A stretch of 64,000 nucleotides of DNA from contig SIJG01000100.1 of the NCBI GenBank assembly GCA_023374025.1, positions 439,498-503,497 on the forward strand, written 5' to 3'. The DNA is from Heterodera schachtii. Its lineage: Eukaryota > Nematoda > Chromadorea > Rhabditida > Heteroderidae. A model generated the notes under the pieces. That model made no database searches. It worked only from the letters and a program-made list of their open reading frames with translations, and was not told the DNA's origin. Of this stretch, positions 1 through 10,017 are shown piece by piece. Both the position numbers and the translations under genes were made by a program. Numbering within the stretch: the first letter of the stretch is position 1; each line of letters begins with the position of its first letter.

Positions 1-809
1 TTAATTAATTTTTATTATTTTTTCTCAGTTTAATTCGGTTAATTATATAATACAAAAAAAAATTGTAGCAAAAAATTAACTTATGAATAATGAAAAAGCC
101 TTTTAAAAATTTTAATTATTTATTAACTTAAATGATCAAATTTAGGTAAATGCAATGGAATTTTGCTAAATGTTCAACACAAAAAATATCCGCTTTCGAT
201 CAAAAAAAAAAAGAAATTACAACAAAAAAAAAGAAATCTGAAACATTATATAAATATAAAATAATTCATAAAAAGGTGGATTTCGAACGAGAACTAATTA
301 AATTTTATTAATAAAATAACATTTAATAAATTGTTAAAATAGCAGATAGTTTAGACACCAGTGCGCTGCGCGCCCAGCACCAACTATTAGCCGGTCACCG
401 ATCCAATTTATTAAACGCAGTCAAAAAAAACGTTTTTAATTAGTATTTATTCTTATAAATTGGATTAAAAAACTTTGACGAAAAATTCAGATAAATGTAT
501 CATTTTTGGTTTTCGATTTTGGTGATCATGAATTAAACTCAAAGAGCTCGGCACTTGAATAAAAACTTATATTACAATTATTTTGAAAGCCGAAATTCGA
601 ATTTTGTCAAAATGTAAATCCGAACCGTATTCTCCGGCCCCAGTAAACCGATCAAACAAGTTTATTTCGAAAAAAAAACATTAAATTATGTAATCGAAAG
701 AAAAATCAACACAAATGAAATTGAGAGAGTAGAGCATTTTTTTATGATGAGAGAAAATGAGCATCAAATCCGAAATCCGATCATTTCTCAAATATAATTA
801 GGTAATAAT
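1..809. other. intergenic, no gene seen
   Basis: AT-rich non-coding sequence with poly-A and poly-T runs. A small GC-rich patch near 360-415 (gcgctgcgcgcccagc) has no recognisable function. No convincing ORF, RNA gene or repeat unit was found. Confidence 0.5.
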
Positions 810-959
810 TCACTTCCGCACAATCATCAGACGAAATACATTTTCAAAAATAATCAATCGTTCATTCATTCCGCTGATCCGCTTGGCCCGGGAATTGAAT
901 CGTCGGTCGAGAACACTTTTTCGTTGCTTTGATCCGCTGCTGCTGGTGGCGACAATGGC
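810..959 (-). CDS. candidate terminal exon, unrecognised protein
   Basis: On the minus strand a good nematode acceptor (tttcattttag) ends at 960, and an ORF of 49 codons runs from 959 to a TGA at 810-812. It begins AIVATSSSGSKQRKSVLDRR and continues with RFNSRAKRISGMNERLIIFE, a basic, Ser-rich then helical-looking peptide with balanced codon use. The patch is clearly more GC-rich than its flanks. I do not recognise the family. The preceding exon should lie at higher coordinates, but the next coding sequence there (the pseudogene ending at 1431) has its own stop, so this exon belongs to another or an interleaved gene, or is an orphan. Because the acceptor and the frame agree, a real exon is more likely than chance. 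Confidence 0.45.
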   Translation of the reverse strand, partial: AIVATSSSGSKQRKSVLDRRFNSRAKRISGMNERLIIFENVFRLMIVRK

Positions 960-1018
960 CTAAAATGAAATGAAATTCGAATTTGGCTAATTAATTATAT
1001 GAATTATGTATCTTTTAC

Positions 1019-1320
1019 GGGGTACGCCCCAAAATTTTGCCGAAGATTTTTTATATGAAAATTCGGTACTTTACCGTTTTGGGCCTACACCTCAAAATTT
1101 TAAAAAATGTCAACAAAGGGCGCGCTTAAGGAACAATTGTGTACTATTCATATAGTGTAAATTTAAGTAGCGATAAAGGACCTCTCCATTTCGATTTTGC
1201 GCTTAAATTATTTATTGAATGTGAAATTTTTTTTAAATTTTGAGGTATGGCCCAAAAAAATTAAAAGGTAAAATAGCGATTTTGGAAAAAATTTCGAAAA
1301 AACTCGCCGGGACAAAATTT
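1019..1320. repeat. foldback (inverted-repeat) element, about 300 bp
   Basis: Sequence around 1030-1108 reappears as an imperfect reverse complement at 1232-1320. The clearest shared block is ttttgggcc.(t)acacctcaaaatttta at 1077-1102, against taaattttgaggtatggccc at 1233-1252. Outer blocks also match with gaps (ttaccg against the complement of aggtaaaatagcg, and aaaattttg against caaaatttc). The spacer is about 120 bp. The pattern is that of a small MITE or foldback element. No target duplication was identified. Confidence 0.5.
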
Positions 1321-1430
1321 CGCGGAAGAAATATTTTTAAAATTTTTTTTCAAATTTTCAAGAAAAAAATGAAAAAAATTTTTGGTGGCGAAATTATGTC
1401 TCATCTCTTTTGTTACACTCACTCACCCAA

Positions 1431-3062
1431 TCATTGTTTGTCAACATCAATGATAAAATGGACACAGTTAAAATTTGCATCCAAAGTGCCGTCTTCCCAC
1501 TGAACCGCCGCCGTCTCCCCAATTGGGCATCGACTCATCACCCAATTGCCAGGGCGCCGTGGCACTGCTTCCAGCGTCAGCTTCTCATTCGTCCGTTCGT
1601 TCACCAATCCAAACAGCACAATTGGTGTTGAACTTTTCATTCCGAAATTTAGTTGGTAACTGACTGAAGTGGTGGCATGCAGAAATTTCTGAACAAATTG
1701 GGAATTGGACAAAAAATGCCAAAATTGTGAAAAAAAATTTTTCATTAAAAAAGAAAAGTTAGCAAAAAAATAGCCAAAATGATGACAAAACTCAAATTTC
1801 TCGTATTTTTGGGTGATTTATTTTTTTTAACTTCGAAAAAATCGATCCTTAAAGGAGTGTTTTTCGGTTTTTTTTATGAAATTTGCGGCCGAAATATGGA
1901 TTAAGAAAAACAAAAATAGCTAAATGTGGGTTTAGGTATTCCCGAAAATCCAACAAAATATGGATTTATTCTCCACGACAAAAAACATTCGCCAAATTTT
2001 ATTAGTCTCACCACACCTCTTTGAAATTGGTGATCCAATCAAGGTTTGTTGCTTGTCGTCGGTACAACGTCGACGTCAGGCAACGCACTTTCTTGGGACG
2101 GCCATCTGTGCTCGACATGTGTAACCATTGGACAACGCTTGGCCGGCGGAAGTTGTTGTTGCATCGCAGAGAATTGTCGGCGATGTGAGACGAAGCAAAG
2201 TGTCCAAATCGGCGCCATGGTCAACGCCCAAATGGTGGACATTTGTTGCCGTCGTAAAAATGGGCCAAATTTGACGGACAAAAACAATCCAAATTGGCTG
2301 GACAGCGTTGTCGTCAATGTTGGGTGATGAACGCCGCACGTTCAAACGCAAATTGGTGCCTCTGTCCCAAATTTGCTGATTGGAGCGCAGATATGCGATG
2401 ACGGCGAAGTCAATGTACCTGAAAATAGGTGGACAGATATCTCAAGAAGTGTTAATACATACAACAAAAAAAATGGTTATAGTAAAATATCCCCTCCATT
2501 TTTAAATTTTTTTTGTTTTTCAAGAATTTTTGGGATCGATGGTCAACTAATCCGGTATCCGTTTCAGCAAATTCCGTACTCGAATTCGAATAAACTCAAC
2601 ATTTTTGTCAGAAATCCGCTTAAATGATCTTTTTGTTGCAGGAATTTTGTTTGTTTCCGTGTATTTAAACATCAAATCCCGAAAACCCTTGGAAACATGG
2701 TTTCAGGACTTTTGTTAAAAAATTAAAAAAAAAATTGGGGGGGAGGTGCTAAACTTAACTATTACCAAAAAGCTAAAGTTTAATTACTCAATTTGAAGAA
2801 AATAAAAACGGAATTTTTTTGGGCATCGGGCACTGGACCAATTCAAAGGTTTCCGTTGACGAGTAAATGGCAACAATGGGCTTGGCATTTTCGTCGTTGC
2901 GACGAATGACGACGTCGTCGCCAAATTGTCAATTCCGTTTTGCCATCAAAATGTGCGTCCACCAAAACATCAAAATGGTCGGGAAGCATTGCCAATTTGA
3001 GACCAAGTTGAGGACGGTCAAAGAACCGTAAAATGTCCATCCAAACATCGTTGCACACCCAG
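1431..3062 (-). pseudogene. pseudogene of a Heteroderidae-expanded family with an F-box-like N-terminus
   Basis: Three exon blocks are visible on the minus strand: 3062-2810 (after acceptor ttttcag), 2418-2017 (after ttttcag) and 1688-1431 (after ttgttcag, stop at 1431). Conserved blocks in order are CNDVWMDILRFFDRPQLG with a following FDVLVDAHFDGKTEL, then YIDFAVIAYLRSNQQIWD, then QWLHMSSTDGRPKKVRC and NFKE, then FLHATTSVSYQLNF, LVNERTNEKLTLEA and RCPIGETAAVQWE. From memory this order matches a large cyst-nematode family of unknown biochemical role with an F-box-like start. Two frame changes are needed: one after GKTEL (about 2915-2925) before FGDDVVIRRND, and one at about 2128-2134 between GQALS and WLHM. 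The donor at 2809 is weak and the intron 1689-2016 is long. A decayed copy is more likely than an active gene, although two assembly errors could imitate this. Confidence 0.7.
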
Positions 3063-4035
3063 CTGAAAAGTGTGGAATAATTTGAAAATAGTAAATTTCA
3101 ATTTTTAAAAAATTCCTCACATTTTCCTTAAACGTTGGTTCATTCGCAATTAGATAAAGCTGCACACTTTTGTCGTAAGTTGTGATTGCAAAAATGACGA
3201 TAAACAAGGAACGGATTTAGGTAAATGTGCTAAAAGACAACCCAAAATATGTGCCAAAAAAAAAACTAAGAAAAATTGTTCAATAATACATGAATTCTTT
3301 AAAAAAAGTCTCATTTTTATCCATTTCGCTAGCACAATGCTGCTAATCAAAAGCCTTCTAATACATTTTGACGTAAAATTTTTCTTTCTCTCAAAGATTT
3401 ACTTATTTTTCAAAAGTTTCATCGCTCAAATTCAAATTTAGCCTTAAAAGTTAAAAAAAGTTGTTGAAAAATGTAAAAAATGCACAAAAAAAGAAAAAAT
3501 TGAATTTAACGCCAAATAGCGTAATTGGCGAAATTATTTGCGCGCTAATTCAAAATTTAATAAATGCTTTTTTTGTATTTTTTATTTTGATCAGCCATAA
3601 ATAGCTTCATTAGCAACTAAACTGAACAAAAAATTTTTAAATTAGGCCCGTAACAAGAGGGATAGGTTCCACCATTTCCCCTGAAAAAAAACTAAGAAAG
3701 TAAAAAAAATCATATTTTTCAAGGCAAATGTGAGCCAGGGGGGAGGACGCCTCCCGCTTAAAATGTTTTTAATCGCAACGAGGAATTTAAATCCTAAAAA
3801 TTAAGGAAATCGGTAAGCGGCATTCCGACATAATTCTTAACAAAACAATTTTGATGAAATTTAAGAAAAAAAAATTTTGAAAATGAAATTTATTTATTTT
3901 CACAATATATATACAATTTATATCAAATCAAACCATTTTTTGATCAGTAGAACGTTAATATAAAGGTCGAAAAATGCTGAATAATCAGATTTGTACAAAA
4001 AAAATGTCTTCAAAAAAAGAATCAAAATTTTCAAA
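3063..4035. other. intergenic, no supported gene
   Basis: AT-rich non-coding sequence. A short GC patch at 3720-3760 (gagccaggggggaggacgcctcccgc) can form a small GGGAGG/CCTCCC hairpin. Short open stretches on the minus strand between 3150 and 3350 have no agreeing splice sites and were not called. Confidence 0.4.
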
Positions 4036-4176
4036 TCAAAACTTATAAAAATTTGTTTGATCTGAATATTTTATGTCTTCAGTATTTTTTGCAAAAAAGC
4101 AAAGTACATAATTTAGTGTTTCCGTTGGGCGCCCTGCTTTCACCAATTGCTCTTTTTGTTTTTTCATACTTCTACG
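4036..4176 (-). CDS. weak candidate exon, unrecognised
   Basis: Minus-strand acceptor tttaatttcag is followed by an ORF of 46 codons to a TGA at 4036-4038. It starts RRSMKKQKEQLVKAGRPTET and is Lys/Gln-rich. An alternative reading uses a GTACTT donor just after LNY and the acceptor tattcag, giving a 46-nt intron of the local size class and a longer open frame to about 3910. The two readings cannot be separated here. The opposite strand of the same stretch is a hydrophobic ORF that I take as a shadow. The family is unknown. Confidence 0.25.
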   Translation of the reverse strand, partial: RRSMKKQKEQLVKAGRPTETLNYVLCFFAKNTEDIKYSDQTNFYKF

Positions 4177-5377
4177 CTGAAATTAAAGTTTTTCCAAAAA
4201 CAAAAAAAAACACATTAATAAAGTTAAGATCAAAATAAGAAAAAAAAATTATTTAAGTGGTTTCAAACATGGTCGGATTACAAAAAAGTAAACTATAAAA
4301 GAAAACAATAGTTTTTTAATTAATAATTTGTTGAAAAATCACATTAATGGATGGAAATTTTCGCTGCACAAAAAAATGTTTTTTACAAACGTGTTCAAAT
4401 TAAAAGAATTGGTAAATTTTTCGTTTAAAAATCTAATGTTCCCTTTTCACTTAAAATTCATTTTTGATCAATTACTGAGTATCAATTAAGAATTTTTTTA
4501 AAAATTATTATTATATAAAAAAATGTAACCTTAACAAAAAATATTTGAAAAAATTTAATTCAACTTAAAAAATAGTTTTTTTATCAGTTATAAAAATGAA
4601 TATTATTAACAAAAAAACGGTATTTTGATCACTAACTGAAATATCAAAACATTTATTTTTTGAAACAAATTTAAATATTAAAAAAACAAATAATTCTTAA
4701 TTCAAAAATTTTTATCCACAAACGAAAAAAACTTAACTTACTGTAAAACGGGTTTTTAAACATTCAATAAAACATAGTTTAAATTCACTAAAAAATAAAA
4801 TTGGAATCTGAATCACAGAATCCTTACGTATCTAAGGATTCGGAATAATGAAATTTAACTTTTAACTGTGATTTAATTTTTAAATAAAAAAGACTAATTA
4901 TAAATTAAATAAAATGAATGGATTTAAAATTATTTTATTTAATCATTGGTTTGTTACCAACAATTGAAAATTAAATATTCTGTTTTTGTTATGTTTAAAA
5001 ACATGCTTTTAATGTCTTTCTTTGTAAGATTTGTCGTTCAAATTTTCCTTAAAAAAGTCAAAAAACATTAAAAGTATAAAATTTATAAAAATGCTCGCAT
5101 GTTTTTCATTTCCCAATAAAAACAAAATGGTTGAACATAAGAAAAAATGTTTTTTCAAACAAATATTAAATAATACTTCATATAATGTTTTATTTTAGCC
5201 AATAGTATAATTTTTGCTTTATTATTTGCATTTGTTTTTGTCATCTTTCTTCGCCTTGTTTTAATTATTGCCTGCTTTCTCTGTAAGAAACAAATATGAA
5301 ATAAAAGACTAAATACTTTTAGTTGTTTTTTGTCTGGTCACCTGAACTTGGTCTTTATTTTCTGCCTTGATTCGCCA
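4177..5377. other. AT-rich spacer upstream of the Helitron gene
   Basis: Poly-A and poly-T rich sequence without a coding signal. It should contain the promoter and 5' end of the Helitron, but I could not identify a clear TC-type Helitron terminus. Confidence 0.4.
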
Positions 5378-6389
5378 ATGGCGTCTATTTCTCAATGTCT
5401 TTCGACCGCATCTGGAAAAATGCCCAAAGGGTTATAATCAATCTATAATATAAATTAAAAAATAATGTTTGCAGGTCAATAAGGTACAAGCCAATTGGCA
5501 GCGGTTCTTTGTCCTTCCATTATGGACGACCAATCAAAAGCTCAAGACCGCGATCACCAACTCCGACTGGCGTTCGTGTTGTTCCATCTCCTGAACGCCA
5601 TCCACAGAAAAGCGAGCACAATTATTCCAAAAGAGCTGAATTTGTCTATTTTTGACATTCCAATTGAAGTAAGAAATTTAAAAAAAACAAATAAACGCTT
5701 TCGAGATATAGGGTCGTAATTGGAAGAAGGATTGTGGATTACGTGATCATATTCTGAAAGATTATGTGCGTGGCGATCAACGAGTTGCTGTATCACGACT
5801 GAGGGCTTTGATTTGTGAAATGGAGGCATATTTGGGCATGAATGACAAACAAGGAACTGACCGAGAACCATGGCCGTATGGTAGAACCGATGGCTGGGCG
5901 GACGCAGTCATTGAAGAGTCAAAAAAATCGTCTGAGTCTTTTACCAAAATCAGTGAAAGGTTAAAAAAAAAGCTTTCAATTGATGAGTACAACTTTAGTG
6001 TGAAAATGGACTATCATTTCTTGAAGGGGATGCCAAAACGTGTTCGCAACCTCCGTCTGTTTAATGGACCAAAATATCCAATTCCTGGAATGGCTCCTGT
6101 AAAATAATTAAACTAATTAATACAATAAAACATATTTACCAAGGTTTTTTCACCAAAACAACGACCAGAGCCAACCCGAAAGATTGTACCGCCAATGAAA
6201 AGGGAGAATTTGGAGATGATTATTGTGAATGGAAAGGTAAACAATCATCTTGGTAAAAAACCTTCTGATCATTTATTCTTTAAGGCGGTCACAAAATCAT
6301 CTGTTGCATCAGTTCAAGTTAAACCTTCAAAGAAGGGAACATTGTGTTTGGACAAAATGACATACAGGCTTACGACAAACGCTGGAAAA

Positions 6390-6620
6390 TGCTCAAATTG
6401 TTCAGAACAGCACCCGGGTTTTTGCTTTTTGTGCAAACAACTCTTTGTCTTATCAGAAAATGGCCCATCACGCAAAGTTTTTCTATCATGTTGCAATTCT
6501 TTTTGTCACCGGGAATGCTGGTGAAAAATATTAAATTTCCTTTTAATAATTAACTTTAGGTATTCAAAAAATCTTTCAAAATGTCCTGTTCCGCATTGTT
6601 CAAGGACTTTCTGTGGTGTA
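6390..6620 (+). other. RING-like Cys/His cluster in the Helitron N-terminal region
   Basis: In the spliced frame the pattern is C-x2-C-x7-C-x2-C (CSNCSEQHPGFCFLC), then about 18 residues, then CCNSFCHRECW. Across the 6521-6559 intron follow KCPVPHC and TFC. C-H-x2-C followed by C-P-x3-C is the usual layout of a cross-brace zinc finger of the RING type. Its role in the element is unknown. A downstream Ser/Pro-rich linker (6760-6960) separates it from the Helitron CxxC block. Confidence 0.55.
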
Positions 6621-8843
6621 AAGGATGTTGATTATATGTATGCTTTTAAATTAACTTTGCAATATTTTCCATTAATTCAGGCCAATTTGCGGCAGAACCA
6701 ATGATTGCGCGAAAATTTTATTGCCAAAACAACGTGGAAATATTGGCGGAAAGTCAAAACGAACGGATTCAAACACGCAAAGACCACTTTCACATGACAC
6801 TTCGATAACGCAAATGTCAATCGACTCAATGTTAATGCCTCCACCGTCACTTGTACCAAGGAGAACGTCAAGTCGTCTCAGCAAAACACCAACGTTGTTT
6901 TCCTCTCCGAGTTCGTCGGGGCTCTCCATCAAGCCGGTGACGACCCATTGTGCTTCTGCTCATTCTGCACATTTTGGTTTTGGTTGTGGCGCGCTCAGTG
7001 CAAAACATCTGCCTATATATTACAATTCATTGCAAGATGTAAATGAATTCACTCAAATATTAGCCTTATTTAATGAATTTAGTTAAATCTTCGCTGTGCC
7101 CATTGTGGTGCACTTCTGCTTCCATCGGAATTTAAAATGGAAGGAGGCTACCCAAAATGTTGTGCAAAGGGCCACGTAAATCTTCGTGTTCGTTTTGATG
7201 ACTTACAAAAGTGGCCAACAAAACTTACTGCACTGTTCAACAACCAAGACACAACAACAATTCGGTGGATTGGAAAACTCCGTGCAAATGCAATGGCTTA
7301 CAATGACAGTCTTGCGTTTGGTTGCGTTCGTATTCAACGCGACGACAATCTGAAACAAGGCTATCGGATTGTCAAATGCAATAACATGATCCGTTACGTG
7401 CTTTGGGACTTTAATCCACCAACGCCGGACTTACCGCACTTACAAGGACAACTGTTCACAATCCCAGATGCTGATGCACGCTTAAGGATTGACGAAATTG
7501 CACAGGAACGTCACCTTGACGTAAAATGTTTTATGAAATTATGGGTGCTCAAAAATTATGTTTAGGAAGAACTTCTCAACTTTCTTCATGGCATTCTCCG
7601 AGAACATCATCCATTCGCCGAATTTATACAAAACCGCGTCAGAGACTTTCAAGAATCTAGAAGATGCTGACAAAATCAACTTCCGCATGTTGGTGGTCGA
7701 CACGAACAAAAAGGGCATTGAAAGATCGGTGGACAAAAGTCTTGCAATTGAAGAAATTGAAGAACGCCAGATAAGAGAAATACATCCTGGGCGAATCAAT
7801 GTTGAAACTGCTGCGGGCAGTAAACTTGTTGCAGAGGTAAAAACACAAGCACTATTTCTCAAACGTATTAATTCAGTTCTACTTTGACAATGGCGCAAAT
7901 GTTCCTCCTGGACAAAAATATGATATTGTTTTACAAGGGAAACATGGAACAGGAGAACACGACATGAAATGGTGGAACCGAAACGTTGAACCCACTATCT
8001 TTCCGCTTTTGTTTTCTCGCGGACAATTTGCATATGGTACAATTAAATATGAATAAAAACAAATCACGCTTTTGTTTAGAATATGGTATAAAGTTGAAGT
8101 TGGCTGAAAAAGAGCGCTTTGACACAACTTACCGTCAAATTCGAGATGCGGATGGTGACTTAATGGACGACACTGAGCTTGGCGAAGAAGCAGAATTCTT
8201 ACCACCAGAATTGGAGCGCAGAATTCACCGACGTGACAATGTTTCAAGAGCTCAATGGTTTCGTTACATGTGCCAAATTCGTGACCATGATTGGAAATCT
8301 TCCCATTGGCTTTGGAACTGGAACAATCTGGCTCAGCTTTACACAATTTCATACAACAATCGGATTGAAGCACAAAAAGTCCAATACATGAAACAACTGC
8401 AAGGTCAAAAGCGTCTTGTGCGCGTACCAGCCCTGCTCCAATGGGTTCAACAAATTCGCAATAATAAAGGTTTTTAGTGAGAATTAGTGGATATGTAATC
8501 AAAAATATTGTTCATAAAGGACTCAAAGGACCAATTGGACAAATATTCATGACTGATGCTCACTTTCGGGGCTCACGTCAATTCTATCAGAAGGAATATG
8601 CAAATTGCATGACAATTTGTCGAGAAATTGGCAAGCCGGACCTCCTCATCACATTTACAATGGATCCTGAATGCGAGGAATTGGACAACCTTCTCCCAAT
8701 TGGACCTGACGGGAAACGTCAACAATGGCACGACCGCCCAGATATCGTGTGCCGTCTTTTTATTGACAAACGTGATGAACTGCTCAATGATCTGACCAAA
8801 AAAATGGTGCTTGGTTACGTCACAGCTTGGTTCTTCTCGCTCG

Positions 8844-8945
8844 AGTTCCAGCTTCGGTAGAGTTAATTTGTCATAGATTATTCAACCGTGAGCTTTTTGT
8901 AGTGGGCTTCCGCACATACACGTCTGCTTGACATTGGATTGGGAA
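8844..8945 (+). other. HUH endonuclease motif split by a 46-nt intron
   Basis: Exon ending ...GAGTTCCAGCTTCG (8856) joins TGGGCTTCCGCAC (8903) to give RGLPHIHV. The two metal-binding histidines are the CAC codons at 8913-8915 and 8919-8921. The intron 8857-8902 begins GTAGAG and ends tttttgtag. It places a stop in the unspliced frame, so this catalytic site exists only after splicing. Confidence 0.85.
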
Positions 8946-9492
8946 CGCATCCGACTTCATGGTGTAATCCAGAGTCCTGAAGACTACATGAGCGAGTACA
9001 TCTGTGCCGAGATCCCTTCTCTGCCTGAACCAGGACGACGAACAGAAGAGGCAAAGAGGATGCGGGAACTCTACAAAACCGTCACCACAAAGCATATCCA
9101 CACATGCTCTGCTCAACGGTGTCTTGTTGATGGGAAATGCAAAAAACATTTTCCGGTTGGAAATCATTCTTTTTATATCAAACAAAATGCTATTTTTGAA
9201 GAAGCCATTCTCTTACGACTACGTCTATTCGGAGAACGCTTATCCGCGTTATTTACGCCGACCTCCAGCGCCAAACGAATCTGCTCTTAAAAAGCATCCA
9301 CAACGATATGGAAACACCTTCAAAACCAATGGACCAAAAGGACAATCCATTATTGACAATTCCTATGTCATTCCTTACAACAAATTTTTGTCGGCCAAAT
9401 TCAAATCACAGTAAAAAAAACGGCAGTATGAAAAAAGTAAAAATTTTAGCATTAATTTGGAATTTGTGGCTGGTGATGGATGCACCAAATAT

Positions 9493-9713
9493 GTCAGCGA
9501 ACCGCAATGGTGCGACATATGCCCGAAGGCCAGTCAGCGAACCGCAAATGGTGCGACACATGCCCCGAAGGGCCAGTCAGCGAACCACACTGGTGGTGCG
9601 ACACATGCCCCGGAGGGCCAGTCAGCGAACCGCTTTGGTGCGACACATGCCCCGAAGGGCCAGTCAGCGAACCGCTTTGGTGCGACACATGCCCCGAAGG
9701 GCCAGTCAGCGAA
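9493..9713 (+). repeat. 42-bp minisatellite fused in frame to the broken Helitron Rep
   Basis: Five units start at 9493 (40 bp), 9533 (43), 9576 (45), 9621 (42) and 9663 (42), with a partial unit at 9705. The unit begins gtcagcgaaccgc and contains tgcgacacatgccccgaagg. The 42-bp form equals 14 codons. All three forward frames and two reverse frames stay open across the array, so overlapping ORFs here are repeat artefacts. The first unit begins exactly at the codon after the Rep tyrosine (TAT 9490-9492). Confidence 0.9.
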
Positions 9714-10017
9714 AAAAACCAAGCATTCAGTGGGCGGATCGGTGGGGTTTTCAGCAAGAATGGCTTCAAGATTCTGCACAAAGTGTGCAATTTCAGCATT
9801 ATTTTTTATGGCGATTAAGGGTCCGATTTAAATCGGGTGGAAGGGCGTCAATTGGGAAAATAGGGGAAAATGGCCAATGAATGGAACGGGTGAGGAGAGA
9901 AGCTATTGCCAGCCGCACCATTGGTAAATCAATCGCATTTTTTGCAGGTGTGAAATCATCAATTTAACTTTATAATTATAAGAAAGGGTCATTTAAAACA
10001 TTCATAAAATTTGAAAA
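9714..10017. other. unassigned spacer after the minisatellite
   Basis: The Rep-minisatellite reading frame stays open until a TAA near 9816-9818, encoding a tail unlike Helitron proteins. The rest is unremarkable and no helicase sequence is present. Confidence 0.5.

Larger units (their letters stand above)
5378..9492 (+). pseudogene. Helitron replication initiator (Rep), intron-rich, truncated, helicase missing
   Basis: Helitrons are rolling-circle transposons whose protein joins a HUH nickase (Rep) to a PIF1-type helicase. Thirteen exons can be read: 5378-5430, 5475-5668, 5712-6098, 6144-6520, 6560-6637, 6681-7038, 7083-7520, 7566-7836, 7877-8036, 8080-8469, 8520-8856, 8903-9155 and 9202-9410, with 9450-9492 as the last piece. 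All introns are GT-AG and 39-50 nt. Splicing 8856 to 8903 makes EFQLRGLPHIHV, the Helitron HUH motif. Splicing 9155 to 9202 makes KKHFPKPFSY, and 9410 to 9450 makes KSHINLEFVAGDGCTKYV. A Helitron N-terminal block (LRCAHCGALLLPSE) starts at 7083, and the Rep core has KPDLLITFTMDPE. One frame change lies at 7640-7665. The first two pieces are uncertain because 5475-5668 has two competing frames. The gene ends at the first motif tyrosine, and no helicase follows. Confidence 0.85.

Noticed and set aside
7879..8502. 207-codon minus-strand ORF opposite the Helitron gene
   Set aside because: It is a shadow of exons 8-9, whose plus-strand frame has family motifs and consistent splice sites.
9308..9880. 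Overlapping ORFs of 100-190 codons on both strands at the minisatellite
   Set aside because: They arise because the 42-bp unit lacks stops in most frames. Only the frame continuous with Rep has a reason to be translated.
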